Of a stretch of 64,000 bases of DNA, positions 22,801 through 35,949 are shown piece after piece. The stretch is from Daphnia pulex (taxonomy: Eukaryota > Arthropoda > Branchiopoda > Diplostraca > Daphniidae), in contig NC_060022.1 of NCBI RefSeq assembly GCF_021134715.1, positions 3,539,001 to 3,603,000 of the forward strand. Reading direction: 5' to 3'. The notes below the pieces were generated by a model. That model worked only from the letters and a program-made list of their open reading frames with translations, searched no databases and had not been told where the DNA came from. The translations under genes were made by a program, and so were the position numbers. Each line of letters opens with the position of its first letter. The stretch's first letter is position 1.

Positions 22801-25045
22801 GTTTGCGGAGATAAAGCCTCCGGCTATCATTACGGCGTAACATCGTGCGAAGGCTGTAAAGTGAGTTATGATCCAAGCTAAAAAAAAAAAATGTATTTCA
22901 ACAAAAGAAAAAGCAACTACTAAACTTGCGTAGAATTATTATTATCGTCGGTGATGAGAGTTTGTTTGTTAAAGGGAAAAATTCTTAAAAAAAAGTAATA
23001 ATTTATTTGATTTGAATTATGCACGAAAAGGGTTTCTTCCGGCGGAGCATTCAGAAGCAGATCGAGTACCGGTGCTTGCGTGATGGCAAATGTCTGGTCA
23101 TCCGTCTCAACCGCAACCGTTGCCAGTACTGCCGTTTCAAGAAATGTTTGGCCGTCGGCATGTCCCGCGACTGTAAGTTGTTTTAACTTTTACCCCTCCA
23201 GCCAAATAAAATTACAACATAAAAGAAAAACTGATTTCATTTGTTTTTTTTGTCTGTTTTACCGTTCACAATTCCGGTTTGTTTCCCATCCAAGTGGCAA
23301 AACAAAGTTGAATTTTTGGGGGGTTCCAAAAGTTAGACGAAAGAATTCAAATTTAGATTTATCGCAATTTTTTCGTTTATTTGCGTGAATATTATAGCGG
23401 TGCGTTACGGACGAGTGCCGAAGCGATCGAGGGAGCGTGGCGGATCGACGAACGGAGACGATTGCAGCAACGGGGCCGGCATCCGCAGTCCCGGTGGATT
23501 CGCAGATCCGTCAACGCCAGACAGTTCCGACAGTTGCGGTCTGCAGGGTCAGCAACAAATGCAAATCAGCTCCAACAATAACAACAACAGCAACAGCAAT
23601 GGCAGCATCAGTCAACAACAACAACTTCACCAACAACAACAAATACAAATACAACAGCATCAACAACAACAGCAGCAGCAACAACAACAACAGCAACAAC
23701 AAAGAGACCCGGAGAGCCGCCAGTTAGCCATTTACGACACGATCCTAACCGTGTCGCAAGCCCATCACGCCCATTGTGCCTACACAGAAGAGAAGACCCG
23801 CAACATTGTCCGCACTCCCGTACCCATCGTAAGTTTAATTTTAACGATGTTTTTCCTCTGTATCGCATTTATTTTTCCCGCTTTTAAAAAATGAAATGAA
23901 AAATTCCCGTTGATCTAACGCCATGCCAATAACATTATACCGCGTAGTGGACGTAACTGTAATAATACCAACTGGCCAGTTATTTTTTCCATCTACCTGT
24001 TAGTTGTCTGTTGTTCTTTATTAACTGGAAACTAACCATCGCCGTTTTTGCTCAACTTATTCATTTTCTTTTTTAAATTGGTTGATTTTTAAAATTCGGT
24101 CGTTTTTTCTTTCACATGGGCGACAGGTGATGGACGAAGGTGGGAACAACGACAACGCGGATGAGACCCGACGAATAGCCACCTGGTCGGCGCTGGCCAC
24201 TCACATGACGCCGTCTATCCAGCGCGTCGTCGAATTCGCCAAACGTGTTCCAGGTAAAAAAAAAAAAAGAAATTTTCTCAGTCAACTCATTTGAACAAAT
24301 GTTCTAATAAAATGATTTGAATTGGTTTTGAAAAGGTTTCCCGGAGTTGAGTCAGGACGATCAGTTGATCCTGATCAAGATTGGATTTTTCGAAGTGTGG
24401 CTGGGCCACGTCAGTCGACTGATCAACAGCCAGGAAGGAACGATGACATTGACGGACGGTGTGACCCTGTCCAAGCAACAGATGGACCTCATCTTTGACG
24501 TAATTGATTTATAAAAAATAAAATAAAAGTGAATTTGAAATGATACGAAAAAATTTGACCTTTTTTCTCCAGGCTGATTTCATCCAGACCGTCATGGGAT
24601 TCGCCGAAGGCTTGAACCAAATGTCGATGAACGATAGTGAAATGGCTCTTTTTTCGGCCGCCGTTCTCCTATCGCCCGATCGGCCCGTCATTAACGACGC
24701 CAAGGGCATCGCCCAGTACCAGGAACGCATCACCGACGCTCTTCGATTACAGGTGCGTCCGTCCTCCGCTCTTTTCTCTATTTGATGCGCATCCATTTCG
24801 ATTTTACTTCATCATCTTTTTTTTCTTCTTTTCTCATTTGAATTTCTAAGTTGTTGAGAAATCACGCCAGCGACCCGGGCCTGATCAACGCCGTTCTCCA
24901 GAAGATTGTCGAGCTGAGGGCCATTGGCCACCGACATCAGTCGCAGCTGGACTGGTACCGTCGCCGATGGAGTTTGCTCATTCACCTGCCCCCGCTCTTC
25001 GCCGAAATGTTTGACATCCCCCGCAGCGAGGAAGATCTGGCTTGA
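19870..25045 (+). CDS. Eip78C: Nuclear receptor E78 (ecdysone-induced protein 78C, NR1E)
   Basis: Eight coding exons (19870-20476, 22724-22860, 23031-23172, 23398-23828, 24127-24253, 24336-24499, 24573-24752, 24851-25045) give 660 residues with all phases consistent. The A/B region (1-225) is Ser/Pro/Gly/Gln-rich. The DNA-binding domain begins at [20 protein letters not shown], has P-box CEGCKG, the second zinc module with [20 protein letters not shown], and the C-terminal extension [13 protein letters not shown], which is diagnostic of E78 and close to E75 and Rev-erb. A hinge with long poly-Gln and poly-Asn follows. The ligand-binding domain ends in [10 protein letters not shown], an intact AF-2 helix. 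In insects E78 is an ecdysone early gene acting in metamorphosis and oogenesis; the role here is inferred. The DNA-binding domain is split by introns exactly after the first zinc module, as in related genes. Two LKEE and IKSE motifs in A/B fit the sumoylation consensus. Confidence 0.95.
21163..21182 (+). repeat. GT dinucleotide microsatellite in E78 intron 1
   Basis: A run of about ten GT units follows CACCT in the first coding intron. A second shorter GT run lies at about 21236-21249. Both are simple repeats with no assigned function. Confidence 0.7.
23563..23702 (+). repeat. Poly-Asn/poly-Gln coding repeat in E78 hinge
   Basis: CAA, CAG and AAC codons run for about 140 bases inside exon 4 of E78, giving alternating Asn and Gln tracts. 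The mix of CAA and CAG breaks up a pure triplet run, but the tract is still likely to vary in length between strains. It lies between the DNA-binding and ligand-binding domains. Confidence 0.85.
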
Positions 25046-28000
25046 AAACCATGAGACAGTGTCACGCTTCTTTTCTCTTCTCTCAATTCTTCAGAGGAAT
25101 TTTTAAAATTTTATTTTTTAAAGAGGGAAAAGAAAACCAAACAACCGATGGAAAGGGATGATGATAAACTTTTTGATTTTTATAGTTTTGAAATAGGATA
25201 TTCGGACTCGAACGGTTCTCAAACCCATCCATCCATAGAATTATATATGTTTACACGAATAATAATTTTCACAATTTCGCGCTCACGAGTTTCATATATT
25301 TTCCCCCCAGAAAAAAAAAACAATCGAGAAAATCTTTTGAGAACCTATTTTAAGAAATTGAGATTTTTTTGCTTTAGTTTGTTATTATATCATCACACCG
25401 TGTGTACATATAATTACCAAATATTTTTTAAATAATGATCAAGAACAATCCGATTTTTTGATCTTCTTATTCTCACGAGTTCAAACCTTTTCCGTCCTTT
25501 TCTCCCTTATATATTTTTCGACATTTTGAAATGTTTTTGTTTTGTTTTGTTCCCCAGGTGATTTTTGTGTGTGTTTGCCTTTTATTCAAATGTGTTGTTT
25601 TTCATTTTCTACGAAATATTTCTCATTCTTCATCGCATTTTAAACACATTCGTCTCTCCCAAATGTCCCAAAGAAAAAAGTTCACCAACCCGACAAGTTA
25701 AAAAAAAGGATAAAAAAAAAAGAAATAACCCCGAATGATGAAATGAAAACTAATTTATATCATTTCCTTTTTTTTATATATATATACATATAAAATATAA
25801 ATATATATATATATTCGGTATATATAATATTCCCACATGCTGTTGTGTAATACGCTCTTATTCCATCTGATGCCCCTATCTCTCTCTCTTTCATTCACGT
25901 ATATAAGAACACACGCACTCACACAACCCAGTTTGATGTACGACGGTGAAAATATGTTTGTTCTATATTTAATTCTCTATACAGTTTTTAAAAATAATCA
26001 TTCGAGACTCTCGTTATTTATTATCTTTTTTTTATATTGCACATCGCGGCGAAATAATGACGTGACAAAGATTTTTGAAACAACAAAAAATGAAATTGTT
26101 CGAATAGTTTTCTCGACTGATGTGATTCGGGATTGAACGTGATAAGTGCGTCCGGTATATTTGCATTTTCACATTCAATCCGCGCACGCAAGCGCACGCA
26201 AGGATCTGGAATGATTTCAAACCTGAATTTTGTTCTCCACAAGCTTTTAGACGATTGGCTGTGCGCTTGTTTGTGTTTCCCTTATGCGCGTTTCAATTGG
26301 TACGTACACGTTGGCGGGCATTAGTTATAGGTCTATCTTCCTTCAAATGTCTATTGTTACGATGGCGAGCGAGCGGTTGTTCTGCAATCGCGTATAACGG
26401 GCCGGGACGTATATACTACATCGTCGAGCTGTGTAATAACAACTGCACATCCTAGCGGCACAAAAATCGGAGAAAGGAAGAAAAGAAATAATGTACGAAA
26501 ATAAACCCCGACGTCGAAAATAAGCTCAAATTATAACATATAACTCGGCAATACGCTGATGCCATTATGGCTTCAAGAACCTTCTTTTTGCTATTACAGA
26601 AAAAAACGAAAGAATAACGTTAATAACTCTCGCGCGGTTCTCTGTGTTTCCTTCACGACACTCTCTCAGAGAGCCGGAGGAACATACGTATTCTCTGCTG
26701 AGAAAAAATAAGAAAAAAGCTTCAGGTGAATCGTGACCGCGCGTTCCCTCATTAAACCAAAAAGAATAAGCGGAGAGAACCCCCGGCCGAGAGTCAAAAT
26801 CCCGTTGGCAATTGCAATCGTAAAAATCACATTCTTATTATACCATTGAAACCGAGAAATTGAACGTGGTTCATCCCCCTCAAATGAAACAAAAAGCTTT
26901 TGCCGTATAGTTGAATTTCATCCCCATACTTGTTGATCCAAAACAAATAAAATAATAATAATACACTCTACTGCGTTCCCTTTTTTTTTGTTATTGGTTG
27001 TTGTCAATCACGGCCACAGTATCCCGTTCAGACACTCTCTGGTTATGTCAAACTAACCGTTGATTATTATGTACATTTACAGCTGCGGGAATCGCAAGTG
27101 AAACGGATAAGAAACAATGTTAGATTTGCTGACGCGGTTCGCGGGTGAACATGTAAAAAAATCAGACAACACAAATGACGTAACCGTATTCTCCTCTACG
27201 ATTGCGAACTGTTGACAATGACTCGTTAAAAAGAAGAAAAACCAACGGCGAAAAGAATCGTAACGAGAAAAATGCTAAACCGCAATCCTCACTGGGTTCC
27301 GTTATACAAGTCGTTCTTTTATATTATTTCTTATCCAACGGGGGCCATTTCTTCCAACAATCTATACTACTACTTTCCAACATGTATAATATCGGAGCAT
27401 GTATATTTTCTTATTACTCTTGGTTTCTGGGAGGAAGAAAGACAAAATATAACGTTACTTATTCGTTTCTGCGGTCGATTGAACTTTTTATTTTTATTTT
27501 TTTGTGTGTCTCCTAATTATTTTGTTTTCCCTGTAGGAAACATTTATTATTCAAAGAGCTTTTGCGTGACCCAGCGAAACCAAAAGGTTTTGACTTGTTG
27601 GTTATTTTCCCTATAGTGCTTTCGGATGGAAAAAGTATGTCTAACTTTTTTATACCTTGAAATGGTGAAAATAACATGTAGGAAATTAGGAATTCAATTT
27701 ATTTAAAAAAAAAGGAAAACTTTAAAGTAGTGGCAACGCTGTTTTCTAGGGGCAAATTGATTATCGACCCCCCCCCTCCTTGTTGTGTTGTTTCCGGTCT
27801 TTTTTTATTTGGAGGAAATTTTTAATTTTGAAGGGGTGGTTTTCCCTTTGTTTTTTCTCGAGGAACCATAGCATCTCGTCAACGTTCTTTTAGTTGGACA
27901 GGTAAATAATATCGTTGACAGTCCAGCCAGTTGTCACGCCCCGTCGTCTTTAAAATTTTGGCCGTTTGACACATCGAAATTAAGGTACGACTAGTGCCTC

Positions 28001-28519
28001 CCGTTGGACGCCAACGCATTGCATTGGCCAATTCATTTGTTGTCGTTCATTATTTTTGTGATTTGGATTTACCAAAAAAATCGTTGATCAGGGTCTTTTG
28101 GCCTGTTGTTTCCTTCGTTGTCAAAGAAAGCGTCTCCGTTTGTCGCCATTTGTCAGAGAGAAAATTGTTAGTATATATATTTTTTGAAAAAGTCAGTGGC
28201 TGTTTCTACTTCCTTAGTATTTGACCGTTGGCGGCGGTTGGTGATTAGTAATTCAAAATTCCCTATCTCCTTTTAGCGGTCGTGAGTACCCGCCAAAAAA
28301 TACGTTTCGCTTTAACGTAACTGCTAGTCATATTGACAAGAACTGTGCAGAGACTATCACTCTGCAGTTTTGGTTATTTTTACAATTTTCTGACTTCATT
28401 TTCAACTATTCAAACCTTTTGCATTTGAAGAAAAGCATTTCAAGTTGATATTTCAACAAATATATTGTACACTTTCATCAAATTCAGTGAGATAAGCTTT
28501 CTGTGATTTCTAAGTGGGA
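25046..28519. other. E78 3' UTR and intergenic DNA before Sfmbt
   Basis: Directly after the E78 stop come AT-rich sequence and a TA-rich microsatellite (about 25777-25828), typical of a long 3' UTR. Possible polyadenylation hexamers occur (for example near 26498 and 26945), none decisive. Frames at 27202-27616 and 27994-28224 have no recognisable domains. From about 27900 the sequence is probably the promoter and leader of Sfmbt. Confidence 0.35.
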
Positions 28520-31500
28520 ATGGGTCTTGCGTCTAATGGTGTCAGTTCAGTTGACAAGCGAACACCTGGTATAGAGGAGTGAGTAGGCCTGTTTGTCCAT
28601 GTCTGGCATGTGTGACAATGTTAATATTTTGACGTTTTAGGGCAACCAACAAATCTTCTGAATTTCACCTGGTGTCCCATTCACATTATGAAGATTCTGA
28701 TGGGGAAGATGCCAATCATCTCGGGTCCAAGTAAACATGCAATCTCTTTCATTGTGAAAACAACATGTATAACCGACAACTTATTTTTCCCAAACAGGAA
28801 AATCAAACCTGTCGATGGTCTAATTCTTAAAACACCCATAGCCTTCCAGAAGGATTCCGACTTGGATATGATCCCTATTCGTAAAGAGGGGATGGCAGTT
28901 TGTGAAAAGTGTGGAGCAATTGGCGTTAAACATTCATTCTACACCAAGGAAAGGAGATTTTGTAGTCAAGCGTGTGCTAAAAGTTTCAACGAAAGCCCGC
29001 ACATGAGTTCCAATAATTCAGGTAATTCATCATCACATTAATAATCTATACTGACATCGTGTTTCATACTTTTATTGCATTTATAGAGAAACGTCTTAAT
29101 TTACAACCCGGGCAGCAGCCTGTCAACAGGAAGCTGGGCCAACCAGCAGAAGATGTTCATGTGTATTCCAACAAAAAACGGCTGCTCTTGGCCAAAGAAG
29201 TACCTGGATCAGACAAAGACAAGTCCGACGAAATTATCACTCTATTTTTGTTTTCAAAATCAGTCGAAAGTAAAAGGAATGCTTGTTCTGTTTTTTTCCA
29301 GGTATGGATTCGATTGGGTGGAAATGCTGACTGAACCGGGCTTTGTAACACCACCCATTTCCTGCTTCCGTCATGCTCCTTTATGTGATACTTGGGCATC
29401 AGATGTCAGCGTCGGCATGAAGGTATATTGAATAAAACGGACTCAATTAAGAAAGAATAAAAGACGATTGTACGTTTGTTGCGATTCAATTTCCAGGTCG
29501 AGGTTGAAAACACTGACACCCGGCAAGCAACAGCCAACAGTGATCCACAATCGTATTGGGTGGCATCTGTCATCAGCCTGATGGGTTACAAGGCCTTGCT
29601 TCGCTACGAAGGCTTCGGCAATGACGATTCCAAAGATTTTTGGGTCAATCTGGCAGCTGAAGACGTCCACCCTGTCGGTTGGTGTGCCTCTAAAGGGAAA
29701 CCACTGATACCACCACGAACTATCCAGGTACGAAACTCATTAAATCTCTTCCAACAAGCTATTCGGTTGATATTCATGTCAATTTAATTTCACTAGGACA
29801 AATACACCGAGTGGCGAGAGTTCTTGGTGAAACGATTGACGGGGGCCCGTTCATTGCCCAACCAGTTTCACGTTCGGGTACTTGAAGCCTGTAGATCTCG
29901 CTTCCGACTCGGAATGACCGTCGAGCTTATTGATCGCAATCGCCTATCCAGCGTAAGTGAATCATTGTCGACTGTGATGCCAACTCTTTTCTGATGTAAC
30001 AGTTTTTGTATTTTTGACAGGTGAAAGTAGCCGTCATCGATATGATCGTTGGTCGTCGGTTGCTCCTCCGTTACGAAGGTTCGGTTCCCGATGAAATGGG
30101 ATTCTGGTGTCACGAAGAATCTAGCCTGATCCACCCTGTAGGCTGGTCGCAATCTGTTGGTCACCACATCGATGCTTTGCCAGCCTACCTGGAGCGATGC
30201 GCCAAAAAAGTCTTTTTTCCTAATGATGCCACCAGCGAACTATTCAACGAAATGAAACCGACACAAGGCAATGGAGCGCTCAAGTTTAAAGAAGGCATGA
30301 AGCTGGAAGCGGTGGATCCTCTCAACTTGGACCACATCTGCGTTGCGAGTGTTGTCAAGGTCTTGCGGCAAGGATACTTGATGATCCGCATCGATCGACA
30401 AGAGGCTGATGCCGGCGATGATCAGGTTGAAGATCCCGGCGAGTTCTGTTATCATTCGAGTTCGGCTTGTATCGCTCCGCCTGGATTCTGCGAGGCGAAC
30501 GCAATCACTTTGAAACCGCCGGAAGACTACGAAGGTCGCTTTCGCTGGGGAGACTACTTACGACAGAATAAAGCCACTCCAGCACCGGAATCCCTTTTTG
30601 GCGGGCGAGACGAGAACATGCCGCAGTTACGCGTAGGCATGCGGGTCGAAGCGGCCGACTTGATGGATCCTCGCCTGGTTTGCGTTGCTACGATTGCACA
30701 AATCGCTGGCCGGCTAGTTCGTATCCACTTTGACGGTTGGAGTGATGACTTTGATCAGTGGATGGATATATCTTCACCAGAGATCTACCCAGTCGGTTGG
30801 TGCGAGTTGGCCGGCTACCGCCTCGAAACTCCTATTGCTCCTGGTATGATTTAATTGTTGTTTTAAGTTTTACTTTTTAACTGAGTCAATTCTTCTAGTA
30901 GTTGTGGCGCCAGTCGTAAAGAAGGGAAGGAAGCCCGGCCGAGGTGGAAGAGGAAAATCCAGAGGAGGTGCCAGGGGCGGCGGCCGGTCTCAAAATATCT
31001 CTACCTCAACTGCTGCACCAAATGCCGTGGTTAACAAAAGGGAAAGATCGCCATCAGCGGATTCTTCAAAGGCAGCAGTGCGCGGGAAAACTGCAAAACT
31101 CATTCCCTTGTCAACTAAGAAATCTCAGGAAAGCCCAAGGAGTCTTCGCTCACGTGGTGGTCAGAATCAAAACTGTCCATCACCGGCCGACGAGGCTCCG
31201 ACTGCCATTCAAAACCCCCACCAGCGGTCTACCAGACGAAGAACAGAACCTGACGATGCGGAAATGAGCAATTCGAGTTTTGGAAGTCCTAACAGATCCA
31301 TGCCGCCAACTTCAGCAACCGTCCCGAAAGCAGAGAGCCACGCAACCGGAGAATCGAACGATTACAATGGCAAGCGCATCCCTAGGCTGATTGACATTTC
31401 TGCGGCCCTTCGAAGAGAAGCATTGTCCGGTGTATCACCCCTCGAATGGACTACCCAAGACGTGGCTCAGTTTTTACGAGTCAACGACTACACTGCCTAT

Positions 31501-31740
31501 TGCGATACATTTACTAATGCAGTGAGTATAACATTTTTTAATTTGAAAGATTGCAGAGTGTAGTCATTTTTATTTTCTTCACAGTCGGTGGACGGACGAG
31601 GACTCTTGTCGATGAGCAAGGACCAGGTGTTACAACTTACCAACATGAAACTGGGTCCCTCGCTCAAGATTTTTGACCTTGTCAGTCAACTCAAATCAAA
31701 AGTTGGCCCCGGTTCTCGTCAGCAGAATGCTAGTAATTAG
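28520..31740 (+). CDS. Sfmbt: Polycomb-group protein Sfmbt (FCS finger, four MBT repeats, SAM)
   Basis: Exons 28520-28578, 28641-28730, 28798-29021, 29087-about 29249, 29302-29422, 29497-29727, 29797-29952, 30021-30843, 30899-31521 and 31585-31740 give about 881 residues. An FCS zinc finger lies near residues 83-115 (CEKCGAIG then RRFCSQACAKS). Four MBT repeats follow between about 180 and 622, each ending in the motif P-V-G-W (HPVGWC, HPVGWS, APPGFC in the third, YPVGWCE). A basic Gly/Arg-rich linker follows, and a SAM domain at about 800-868 (WTTQDVAQFLRVNDY, then LGPSLKIFDLV). The order FCS-4xMBT-SAM is that of insect Sfmbt, which joins the DNA-binding protein Pho in PhoRC, binds mono- and dimethyl-lysine histone tails, and recruits Polycomb complexes in the nucleus. 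The exon 4 to exon 5 join is uncertain: the frame needs a weak donor at 29250. Exon 9 has tandem acceptors three bases apart. Confidence 0.92.
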
Positions 31741-33408
31741 TCACCAGGTCCCAACTCTCTTCTTTGTTTCATTTAACCTAGAAAATGACTACAAACGGTC
31801 TTAATTCCTCTTCATCCCTCGCCCTTCAATCGGTTCTTTAAAGACTCTTTACTTCCCTGCCAGCTTCAGTTGAGTTGATAGCAAAGATGGAATTTTTTGT
31901 GATTCTTCACTTGATTCCACTTGCCGTTTTTTTGTATATGTAGCGCGTGTCTCTTTCGACACGACTCACCCGTCTTAATTAACACCTGCACACCTCGCCC
32001 ATGATCGAACCCAACGTAAGAACCATTGGAAAAAAAACGGGTTCCCTATCGGTTGGTCGTGGTAACACAAACAATTTCTTACTAACAACCAAACGATCTT
32101 TTTTGTTTTAAAAAAGAAACATTTTTGGTGGCACACTTGAAGTTAAAATAAAAAAGTGTTCTTTTTGTGATTTAATCTTGTTTTTGTTTTTCTATCATCT
32201 TTTGGCAGTGGTGGCTAATAGGCATCCACTTTGGCGAAGCGTTTCCAGGAAAAAGGAATTTAGAAATATTGACGACAAAAGGTTACATAAAGTTAGTTTC
32301 CTCCGATCAATACTCGCGAGAACTCAAAATTCAATGAAATAGATGTGTTGCACAGTATTGAATTTGCATGACAGGACTGATTTCGCCTAAGGTGCTTAGC
32401 AGTTAAACATTTATTTGAAAATGTGATATTGAACTAGTGTTTCCTTTTGTGAAAACAAATCATTCAATCGGATTTCCCAGTTTCGATATGCGTCATAGTA
32501 TTTTAGTCGGCGAAAGCTGAACCGTTTTAACAAAGTTGTGTAAGCCTCTGTTAGAAAATAATAATGAACGATAGTCGCACTAAGATGCAGCGAGGAGCTT
32601 TGTCGTTATTATCCTACGCGGAGAAACCCACAATCAATATTTAACAAGCTCTAGCAAACGGCATATTTAATAATAACTGACGATGAACGCAATAATCCAT
32701 TCCCTCTTGTTCGGTTATTCCGTATGATGTTCAGTTGACGTGAAACTGCCAAATCTTACGAGACCGCATGCAAATTGATTTGTTGACAAGAAACAAAATG
32801 AACTCTTTCACTTCTTATTCTTCCATCCAGCCCTCTGTAAAATGTCTCGAGATCGTGTATTTTTATGTCAATTACGAAATAAATTGGCCCCGACTAGCGG
32901 AAATAGGGAAACAAAATGGTAGAAAATGTCATGTTGGCCAGATTCATTTAGGAAGAAAAAAACTACAAAAAGAAAAGGATTGATCGAAGAACGCAGCTCG
33001 CAATACCAATTCCGTCAGCAATATTTGCACACACTTTTGAGTAAAATTTAATTAAAAAAAAAAAACTTTTGTTGTTGAAGTAACTGTTTACTGAAAATCA
33101 GTTTGTTGCTTACTTATGATTTGACCGCAAATGTAACTATAAATAGAGGTGAATCTTTCAGTTGTCTTATTATAGCCATGCAAAGTTGCCCAATGTGATA
33201 ACTGCACTGGCCCGTCGCCCTGCCGGCCCGGCCGTCGGTCCGTGTCCGCCGTAGCTGTGTAAAATAGGGCCAATCCGTCAACGTTGTAAGCGATTGGACC
33301 GTTGCCGAATCTAGGTGGCAGCACTGGTGATCGGGTACAGCAGTCGTACTAAAGTTCTTGGGATTTTGCTACGTGACTTAAGTTTCTCGACGATTCATCT
33401 ATTCCAAA
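31741..33408. other. Sfmbt 3' UTR and intergenic DNA
   Basis: The sequence after the Sfmbt stop is a probable 3' UTR with an AATAAA hexamer near 32148. Frames at 32768-32983 (+) and 33088-33324 (-) show no domain. A GC-rich patch at about 33205-33260 and a pyrimidine-rich stretch lie just before the next gene and may be its promoter. Confidence 0.4.
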
Positions 33409-34160
33409 ATGCGTCAATTTACTAAAGTTATCGCCCAAGCTGGTAAGAAAATATTGTGTTAAAATTTTGCTTTTCAAAGAGCCTGTTCAACAAACGTGAG
33501 ATGGTATTTTGGCCGCTTGTATGTCCTTGTGTAATCAATGTACGTTACAGTTATTTAAGATGGCTGTTATTGTTAATTTACTGTGCTTAAACTAATGATT
33601 GATATGAATTTTTGCAGGACGTTTGACTTCACAGCCGGTTCGTAATGGCTCGTACGTATCACACATTAAAAATGCCACCATGAATGAAATGCCTGTTCCC
33701 GCTGGCTCTTGGGCTGAGTATAACAGTGCAAAACAACAAACCTACAATTTACATCTGGTGGCTGGATTAGCAGTGACGATTGTCACCCTTATAGTGGTAA
33801 GTGGTTTATTTATGATTTTGAGGTTATTTATAGCGACTTTGAAATAGCATCTAAAACTAGTATAGTATAACGTTATCTAAACAAGATAATGTAGTTATCT
33901 GTAGTTCGGAAACAGTGTGTATAACACCTAACATTTGGGAAATGCTTTTGTAGTGGTTTTTTCATAAAAGTAATTAAATAGCTTATCAAGTGAATAGCCA
34001 AGTAGTTTAATGACTTCTAGTCTTGTCACAAATATGGTAGAATTTAGCCAGTCATTTGGTATAAATTTCTAATGGTTTCATTCGTCTTGTTTTTCTGTAG
34101 GGCGTACAAACAGATGCTTTCTACCTGAACTGGGGTCCCGAGATGAAGAACAAGAAATGA
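33409..34160 (+). CDS. Small mitochondrial membrane protein (Deltamethrin-resistance prag01 / COX7B-like type)
   Basis: Three exons (33409-33442, 33618-33796, 34101-34160) encode 90 residues. The N-terminus (MRQFTKVIAQAGRLTSQ) is basic and amphipathic, like a mitochondrial presequence. Then comes MPVPAGSWAEYNSAKQQTYN, one transmembrane helix (about residues 55-72, HLVAGLAVTIVTLIV), and a short tail FYLNWGP. The pattern P-V-P-x-G-S-W followed by a tyrosine and one helix matches my memory of the small arthropod family labelled Deltamethrin resistance protein prag01, whose members resemble single-pass cytochrome oxidase subunits of the inner membrane. The exact subunit identity is not certain. 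Splice sites and phases agree. An AATAAA signal lies at 34250-34255. Confidence 0.65.
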
Positions 34161-34249
34161 ACCATTTCACAAGTCTCCTGTAAATGACCATAAGACTTTG
34201 TAGTCTGAAGAGTTCAATTAGCAAATTATGTTCCTCAGAATGTCACTCG

Positions 34250-34255
34250 AATAAA
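34250..34255 (+). terminator. Polyadenylation signal of the small mitochondrial gene
   Basis: AATAAA lies 90 bases after the TGA at 34158-34160, a normal 3' UTR length for a small housekeeping gene. Confidence 0.55.
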
Positions 34256-34260
34256 CAACC

Positions 34261-35949
34261 TAAATTAATTGGCGTTCTAAAGCTTATTTAATTACTTCGG
34301 TTACATTTTATTTGCACTTATAGTTTGAATGTTAACCCATGGGTCAAACAGAAATCAGTCTGAAAGTCTTTCTTACTGTAAAAAAATTCCAAGAAGAACT
34401 CCTAATCTTCTTTGAATGAAAGTTGTTGTGATTTTTACGCTTCCCACGCAAAGAAGCTGAACTCTTGCCACACGATCGTGTCGTTTTGGGTTAATACACA
34501 TGAACGATCTTTATTTTGGAATTTGCCGAAAATGCTGACAACGAAAAGCTTTTTCTGCCCCGAGTCCCTAATGCCTAGATGTTTACTTCCGATGTGCAGG
34601 TGCCGTGTTGGGAATGTTCTCTTTCCCTTTTCTGTAACAGTGCGGTAACAAAGAGAAAGAGGCAAAAGCCACAAAGAATCGATTCCGAACCCTGACCACA
34701 ATATGTGGCATAAATAAATCCAACTTGCGTGTCTTTTTAAAAAAACGGTAGATATCGATTACGCTCGTGCATGCCATTTCTTCTTTAAGGGAAAGAAGAG
34801 TGAACTTGACGTTGTCACTCTTTTTTTAACATTTAAATGGTCCCCCAAGTAACTTAGAGTGTCACGATATTCGCACATTTTTTCGGTGGGGGGCTTTGGT
34901 GGCTGCAAAAAGATGCGTGTTTATTACTCATATCCAACCAGGGAGCTGGAGTTGACGGAAGAAGTAGCAACTTTAAATGAGAAAAAACGACATTTCATTT
35001 ATTGCCCTTCTGAAATCGCCAGTTTGTATGTCAAATTCAGAGCGACCCGATCGTGTCTCAGTTGAAAAACTTTTAAAGAAAACCATATGCTTTCGTTAAC
35101 AGTTGACGTCACGCTCCCTTTTTAAAAATCATCGCTCCAAGACTTTTCGGTGCGTTGTCATTTATACTCTTGAGTTTGGAAGGCGAATAATTTCAAATCT
35201 ACTGTATATTCCGCCTTTCGATCATTACTGATCACTTTTTGAAGAACTGAATCTCTCTTATTAAAAGTAGATTCATTAATGTTTGTTTCAAAAGATCATT
35301 ATGCGGCCAAGCTCAAGGGTGTAGCGAGCCTATAGACCGTAGGCGAAACTTGTGAAAAAGAATCCCGACAAGTATGTAGGACATGTATAATCCAAGCTAT
35401 CGGAGCGGCATTGTATGAAAGAGTATTAAGCTGGTGGAGTGGATGGCAAGTGTGTATTCCAGTTCGCTATCGAATATATAGGTATTCACCCCGTTGAGAA
35501 ATACACTTTTGTATAGCCGGTATATATATTCACCATAATAATTTTGAATTAGCAACATCACGGAAAGCGTTTTATGGTCGTTTGTGTGCTAAAGTTTTTT
35601 TTTTGTTTGCAGAGGCTCGAGTCATATAATTCAAACACATCGGTGAATACGTAATTTTGTATGCGGCTGAATGAACCGCGACAACGAATAAAGAATTGCG
35701 TATGAAAGAGGAGGAGAAGAAGAAAAAAAGATTATGATTAGGCGGGTGGGAGGTAAACAGCAGATCATAAAAGACAACAATAATTCCGAGTTAATAGTAA
35801 AAACGGGGTTGTTCGGTATAGCGCTAAAGCCAATAGAGGAAAGAAAACAATTGAACATGAAAGCGAGCGCAGTGAACTGTTTATATGACGACGTGAGTTA
35901 GTTCCTTTCCCTTTTCGTTTATCTTGATATTGTTATATGGTGTCTCCCT
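34261..35949. other. About 1.7 kb without a supported gene
   Basis: Only short frames without domains (for example 34412-34648 +, 34435-34701 -, 35631-35858 -). The right end, up to 35949, is the likely 3' UTR of the sulfakinin gene on the minus strand. Confidence 0.4.

Noticed and set aside
23511-23868. Minus-strand poly-Leu/Val frames over the E78 hinge
   Set aside because: Complement of CAA/CAG/AAC repeats; not real genes.
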